Below are positions 5,140 to 7,533 of a stretch of 7,533 nt of DNA, in pieces; position 1 is the first letter of the stretch, and every line of letters starts with the position of its first letter. The translations under genes and the position numbers were made by a program. The notes beneath the pieces were generated by a model. That model was not told the origin of the DNA. It saw only the letters and a list, made by a program, of their open reading frames with translations, and did no database searches. Source of the DNA: DAOUKH01 sp034420775 (GTDB taxonomy: Bacteria > Chloroflexota > Dehalococcoidia > SHYB01); the NCBI GenBank assembly GCA_034420775.1, contig DAOUKZ010000040.1, positions 1 to 7,533 of the forward strand. Direction: 5' to 3'.

Positions 5140-5985
5140 ATGTTAGCCCAACAGACCGACAGCAAACAAAAGAACCGGAACGAGCGCGCCAAGCAGGCGA
5201 TCGCGCTTGCCCTGGAGGGGAAGTGGGAGGCGGCGGTGGAGAGCAACCGCCGGTTCGTCGCCGATTTCCCCGACGATCGCGAGGCGTACAACCGCTTGGG
5301 CAAGGCCGCCAGCGAGGTTGGCCGCTACACGGAGGCCCGCGCGGCCTTCTCCCGCACGCTCGAGCTCGATTCCGGCAACCTGATCGCCAAGAAGAACCTG
5401 GCTCGGCTCCAGTCGCTGGTCGACGATGCGCCGAAGGCTCCCGGCGGCGAGCGCGTCCCGCCCCGCTTCTTCATCGAGCAGACCGGACGCACCGGGATTG
5501 AGTCCCTGAGCGAGCTGCCCTCAAACGGAGCCCTCGCCAACGTCTCTCCGGGGGAGCGGGTGACGCTGCGCCCGGCGGGGTCGCGGCTCGAGGCCGTGGC
5601 CCAAAGCGGCGGCCGGCTGGGCAGGCTCGGCCCCCGGGTCAGCGCCCGCCTCATCGGTCTTATGAACGGCGGCAACCGCTATCAGGGGGCGGTCTCCAGT
5701 GTCGGCGACGAGCACATCTCGATCTTCGTCAAGGAGACCTACCAGCATCCCAGCCAGAAGGGGCGCCTTTCGTTTCCTCCGAGCCCGGACGCGGCCGTCT
5801 GCGGCGCGACCGACGGCGTCAAGCCTTACGTCTGGGGCGGGCTGCGGTATTCCCCCGGCGGTTTTGACTCCGACGGCGGCGACTGGGACAAGCAAGACCC
5901 CGACGCCATCCTGGCGCGCCGCGCGCGCCGGGGCGCCAACGGCTTCGCCGCCCTCGCCAACGGCGAGGAAGAGGAAGACGACTAG
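5140..5985 (+). CDS. TPR-repeat protein with unassigned C-terminal domain
   Basis: The product is a 281-residue protein of unknown function. Residues about 12-92 form two helical repeats of the TPR kind (for example LEGKWEAAVESNRRFVADFP at 25-44, then AYNRLGKAASEVGRYTEARAAF at 49-70 and LELDSGNLIAKKNLARL at 74-90), a protein-interaction scaffold. After a linker (93-107), residues about 108-215 look like a compact beta-rich domain with VTLRP (141-145), GGRLGRLGPRVSARLIGLMNGG (157-178) and a conserved-looking KETYQHPSQKG (198-208). The arrangement is loosely HIRAN-like, which I cannot confirm. The tail ends in an acidic GEEEEDD stretch. There is no signal peptide or membrane segment. ATG 5140 is chosen because AGGGA (5129-5133) is 6 nt upstream; the in-frame ATG at 5110 lies inside a hairpin loop and would add ten residues. 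Transcription probably starts near 4974. The gene appears to stand alone. Confidence 0.75.
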   Translation: MLAQQTDSKQKNRNERAKQAIALALEGKWEAAVESNRRFVADFPDDREAYNRLGKAASEVGRYTEARAAFSRTLELDSGNLIAKKNLARLQSLVDDAPKAPGGERVPPRFFIEQTGRTGIESLSELPSNGALANVSPGERVTLRPAGSRLEAVAQSGGRLGRLGPRVSARLIGLMNGGNRYQGAVSSVGDEHISIFVKETYQHPSQKGRLSFPPSPDAAVCGATDGVKPYVWGGLRYSPGGFDSDGGDWDKQDPDAILARRARRGANGFAALANGEEEEDD

Positions 5986-6031
5986 CTTCCTTCAGGGTCT
6001 GCCGCTCCGCGGGCGTCGTCTCCTTACCGGC

Positions 6032-6042
6032 CGTACTATAAT
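6032..6042 (+). promoter_or_regulatory. CTATAAT promoter for the adenosyltransferase unit
   Basis: CGTACTATAAT contains a consensus -10 TATAAT at 6037-6042, 30 nt before the GTG start of the next gene. No good -35 hexamer is present at normal spacing. The string matches the thrB promoter (CGTGCTATAAT) in 10 of 11 positions. The predicted start near 6049 gives a short leader of about 24 nt. Confidence 0.55.
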
Positions 6043-6072
6043 GGGCTGGCATCCCTGTTAGCGGAGACTTCA

Positions 6073-6630
6073 GTGAGCGTCGTCACACGGACGGGCGACA
6101 GCGGCGAGACCGGACTCCTCTACGGTGGGCGCGTTGCGAAGGACGACGCCCGAGTGGAGGCCTATGGCGCGATCGACGAGACCGTCGCCGCCCTGGGGCT
6201 GGCGCGGGCGCTCTCGACCCAGACGCTTGTCCGAGAACGCCTGGTCGCTTTGCAGAAGGAGCTCTTCACCATCGGCGCCGAGCTGGCCACCGACCCCGCG
6301 CACTATGCGGCCTACGACCGGCACTTCTCACGAGTCACGCCGGAAATGACCCAGGCGCTGCACGATGCCGTCGACGAGATCGAGGACGCTATCGCCATGC
6401 CGCCGACCTTCATCGTGCCCGGCGCGACGCCTGCCTCAGCCGCGCTCGACGTGGCCCGCACCCAAGCCCGCCGCGCCGAGCGCCGCGCGGCGACGTTGAA
6501 GCGCCAGGGACGCCTCGAGAATCCAGAAGTGCTTCGTTACCTCAACCGAGTCTCCGACCTCATCTACACCCTCGCCCGCTATGAGTGCAAAGATGCCGAC
6601 CCTGAACTCCTGGCCGGCGGCCGCGCGTAG
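6073..6630 (+). CDS. Cob(I)alamin adenosyltransferase, PduO type
   Basis: The enzyme transfers the adenosyl group of ATP to cob(I)alamin, making coenzyme B12 (adenosylcobalamin) in the cytoplasm. The 185-residue length and the motif set fit the PduO/MMAB family: TRTGDSGETGLLYGGRVAKDD (5-25) is the N-terminal ATP-binding stretch, RVEAYGAIDE (27-36), FIVPGATPASAALDVARTQ (113-131), RRAERR (133-138) and YLNRVSDLIYTLARY (156-170). D35 and R129 correspond, by recall, to the Asp-Arg pair studied in the Lactobacillus reuteri enzyme. ETVAALG (36-42) and ALDVART (124-130) depart slightly from the common ELN-x-x-LG and ALHVART. GTG 6073 follows GGAG (6063-6066) at 6-nt spacing. No B12 riboswitch is visible upstream, and no other cobalamin gene is in the window. 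The symbols pduO and cobO are used variably for this family, so none is assigned. Confidence 0.93.
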   Translation: MSVVTRTGDSGETGLLYGGRVAKDDARVEAYGAIDETVAALGLARALSTQTLVRERLVALQKELFTIGAELATDPAHYAAYDRHFSRVTPEMTQALHDAVDEIEDAIAMPPTFIVPGATPASAALDVARTQARRAERRAATLKRQGRLENPEVLRYLNRVSDLIYTLARYECKDADPELLAGGRA

Positions 6631-7330
6631 CGCCGCCCTCCGTCCCCTCGCCCTCCTCCTTGCTCTGGTTGTCGCCGCCGGCGTTGCCGCGGGCTGCGAC
6701 CCGTCCGATTCCGGGCGCGGCGTCCTCATCACCGCCGACGACGGACTCGTGCTACGGGGCAAGATCTATGGGTCGGGGGGTACGGGCGTCATCCTGACGC
6801 ACGAGCTCGACGGCGATCAGAAGGGCTGGTCCGACCTGGCCGAGCGTCTGGCGGGGCGCGGCTTCTTCGCCTTGACCTTCGACTTCCGCGGCCACGGCGA
6901 TTCGCCGGGGCCGCGCGAGGCGGGCATCGCCGACGCCGACCTCGCCGCCGCGGTGCGCTTCCTGCGGAGCCCCGACGGTCTTGGGCGCGCCAACTTCTTC
7001 CTTGTCGGCGCGAGCATGGGCGGCACCGCCGCGGTAAAGGTCGCGTCGCGCGAGCGGGCGCTGGGCGTGGTCACGCTCTCCGCCCCGATCAGTGTTCGGG
7101 GCCTGAGCGCGCGCGACGAGATTATCGGAGTTGACGTCCCCAAGCTCTTCGTCGCTGCCGAGGACGACCCGCCGTACACCGATGCCGCGCAGGCGCTGTT
7201 CGATCTTGCCGCGCAGCCGAAAGAACTCCTGTTCCTGCCCGGCTCCGATCATGGGACGGAACTGCTCCGTGGCGACGAGGCGGCCGAGGCCCGCCGCGCC
7301 ATCATCGACTTCCTCGAAGCGAACCGTTAG
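6581..7330 (+). CDS. Predicted lipoprotein, alpha/beta-hydrolase fold
   Basis: This is a serine hydrolase, probably an esterase or related acyl hydrolase; the substrate is unknown. From ATG 6581 it has 249 residues. A basic N-region (R16, R21), a hydrophobic stretch LALLLALVVAAGVAA (23-37) and GC (38-39) form a plausible lipoprotein signal with lipidation at C39, although the residue at -3 is alanine rather than leucine. The fold motifs are FDFRGHGDSPG (100-110), the nucleophile elbow GASMG (143-147) with S145, an acidic residue D195 or D196, and H224 in GSDHG. The triad is therefore complete. The start is uncertain between ATG 6581 and ATG 6593; neither has a good ribosome binding site, and both overlap the adenosyltransferase gene (by 50 or 38 nt), so translational coupling is likely. 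It would be anchored to a membrane facing outward. hisH starts 3 nt after the stop. Confidence 0.85.
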   Translation: MSAKMPTLNSWPAAARSAALRPLALLLALVVAAGVAAGCDPSDSGRGVLITADDGLVLRGKIYGSGGTGVILTHELDGDQKGWSDLAERLAGRGFFALTFDFRGHGDSPGPREAGIADADLAAAVRFLRSPDGLGRANFFLVGASMGGTAAVKVASRERALGVVTLSAPISVRGLSARDEIIGVDVPKLFVAAEDDPPYTDAAQALFDLAAQPKELLFLPGSDHGTELLRGDEAAEARRAIIDFLEANR

Positions 7331-7333
7331 GCC

Positions 7334-7533
7334 ATGCCGTCCACGCCGTCCATCGCCATCATCGACTACGGGGCGGGGAATCTGCACAGCGTCGCCAAGG
7401 CGTTCGACAAGATCGGCTACCCCGGCAGCGTCACTGCCGACCCGGCCGTCATCGCCGCGGCCGATGCCGTCGTTCTGCCCGGCGTGGGCGCGGCGCGAGA
7501 CACGGTGGACGGCCTCGCCGCTCGGGGCCTGAC
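7334..7533 (+). CDS. hisH: Imidazole glycerol phosphate synthase subunit HisH, 5' part
   Basis: HisH is the glutamine amidotransferase that feeds ammonia to HisF in histidine biosynthesis. Only the first 66 codons are inside the window, and the gene runs off the right edge. IAIIDYGAGNLHSVAKAFDKIG (7-28) is the typical N-terminus, and the oxyanion-strand motif VVLPGVGAARD is at 46-56. The catalytic cysteine, expected near residue 80, lies beyond the edge, so activity cannot be judged. ATG 7334 is 3 nt after the hydrolase stop with only a weak AGG upstream, suggesting translational coupling. Other his genes may follow downstream. Confidence 0.9.
   Translation, partial: MPSTPSIAIIDYGAGNLHSVAKAFDKIGYPGSVTADPAVIAAADAVVLPGVGAARDTVDGLAARGL

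Noticed and set aside
5986..6072. Cobalamin riboswitch before the adenosyltransferase gene
   Set aside because: The gap is only 87 nt, no B12-box-like sequence was seen, and the predicted leader is about 24 nt.
1..7533. A new defence, mobile or biosynthetic system across the window
   Set aside because: All genes but one belong to familiar housekeeping or common families. There are no integrase, transposase, toxin-antitoxin or repeat-array signatures and no compositional break beyond the short AT-rich block at 4891-4975.

Overview
The window reads as ordinary chromosomal housekeeping DNA from a high-GC bacterium. All supported genes are on the + strand, are tightly packed, and have strong GC bias at third codon positions. 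The organism cannot be named from this sequence alone. A stand-alone ftsZ, a GHMP-type thrB next to lysC, and a TPR protein with a conserved-looking but unnamed C-terminal domain would fit a Chloroflexota (Dehalococcoidia-like) genome, but that is a low-confidence guess. No phage, insertion sequence, CRISPR array, tRNA or rRNA is visible.

Layout. Positions 1-261 are a non-coding upstream region. It holds a G/C-rich palindromic intergenic repeat and a near-consensus sigma70-type promoter (TTGACA, 18 nt, TAGAAT) flanked by two copies of a TGAAC-N3-GTTCA dyad. This drives a compact ftsZ (262-1377). A long hairpin (1416-1450) separates ftsZ from a second unit, which begins at an extended -10 promoter (TGCTATAAT). 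That unit holds thrB (homoserine kinase), lysC (aspartokinase), a TTG-started family 2 glycosyltransferase and a small CoA-binding protein. Gaps are 7, 10 and 1 nt, so it is very probably one operon. LysC and ThrB act in the aspartate pathway to lysine, threonine and methionine. The other two proteins have no obvious metabolic link to it.

Positions 4875-5139 are the longest internal non-coding stretch. It has an AT-rich block (about 4891-4975) with nested dyads and a promoter candidate, followed by a GC-rich leader with three hairpins. It precedes a TPR-containing protein of unknown function (5140-5985). A third unit starts at another CTATAAT promoter (6037-6042) and contains a PduO-type cob(I)alamin adenosyltransferase, a predicted lipoprotein of the alpha/beta-hydrolase fold (overlapping its neighbour by 38-50 nt), and the start of hisH, cut by the window edge.

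I see no convincing new multi-gene system. The points most worth following are regulatory: the paired operators around the ftsZ promoter; a well-placed internal ribosome binding site in lysC that could make a separate regulatory subunit; and the AT-rich promoter island with a structured leader before the TPR gene.
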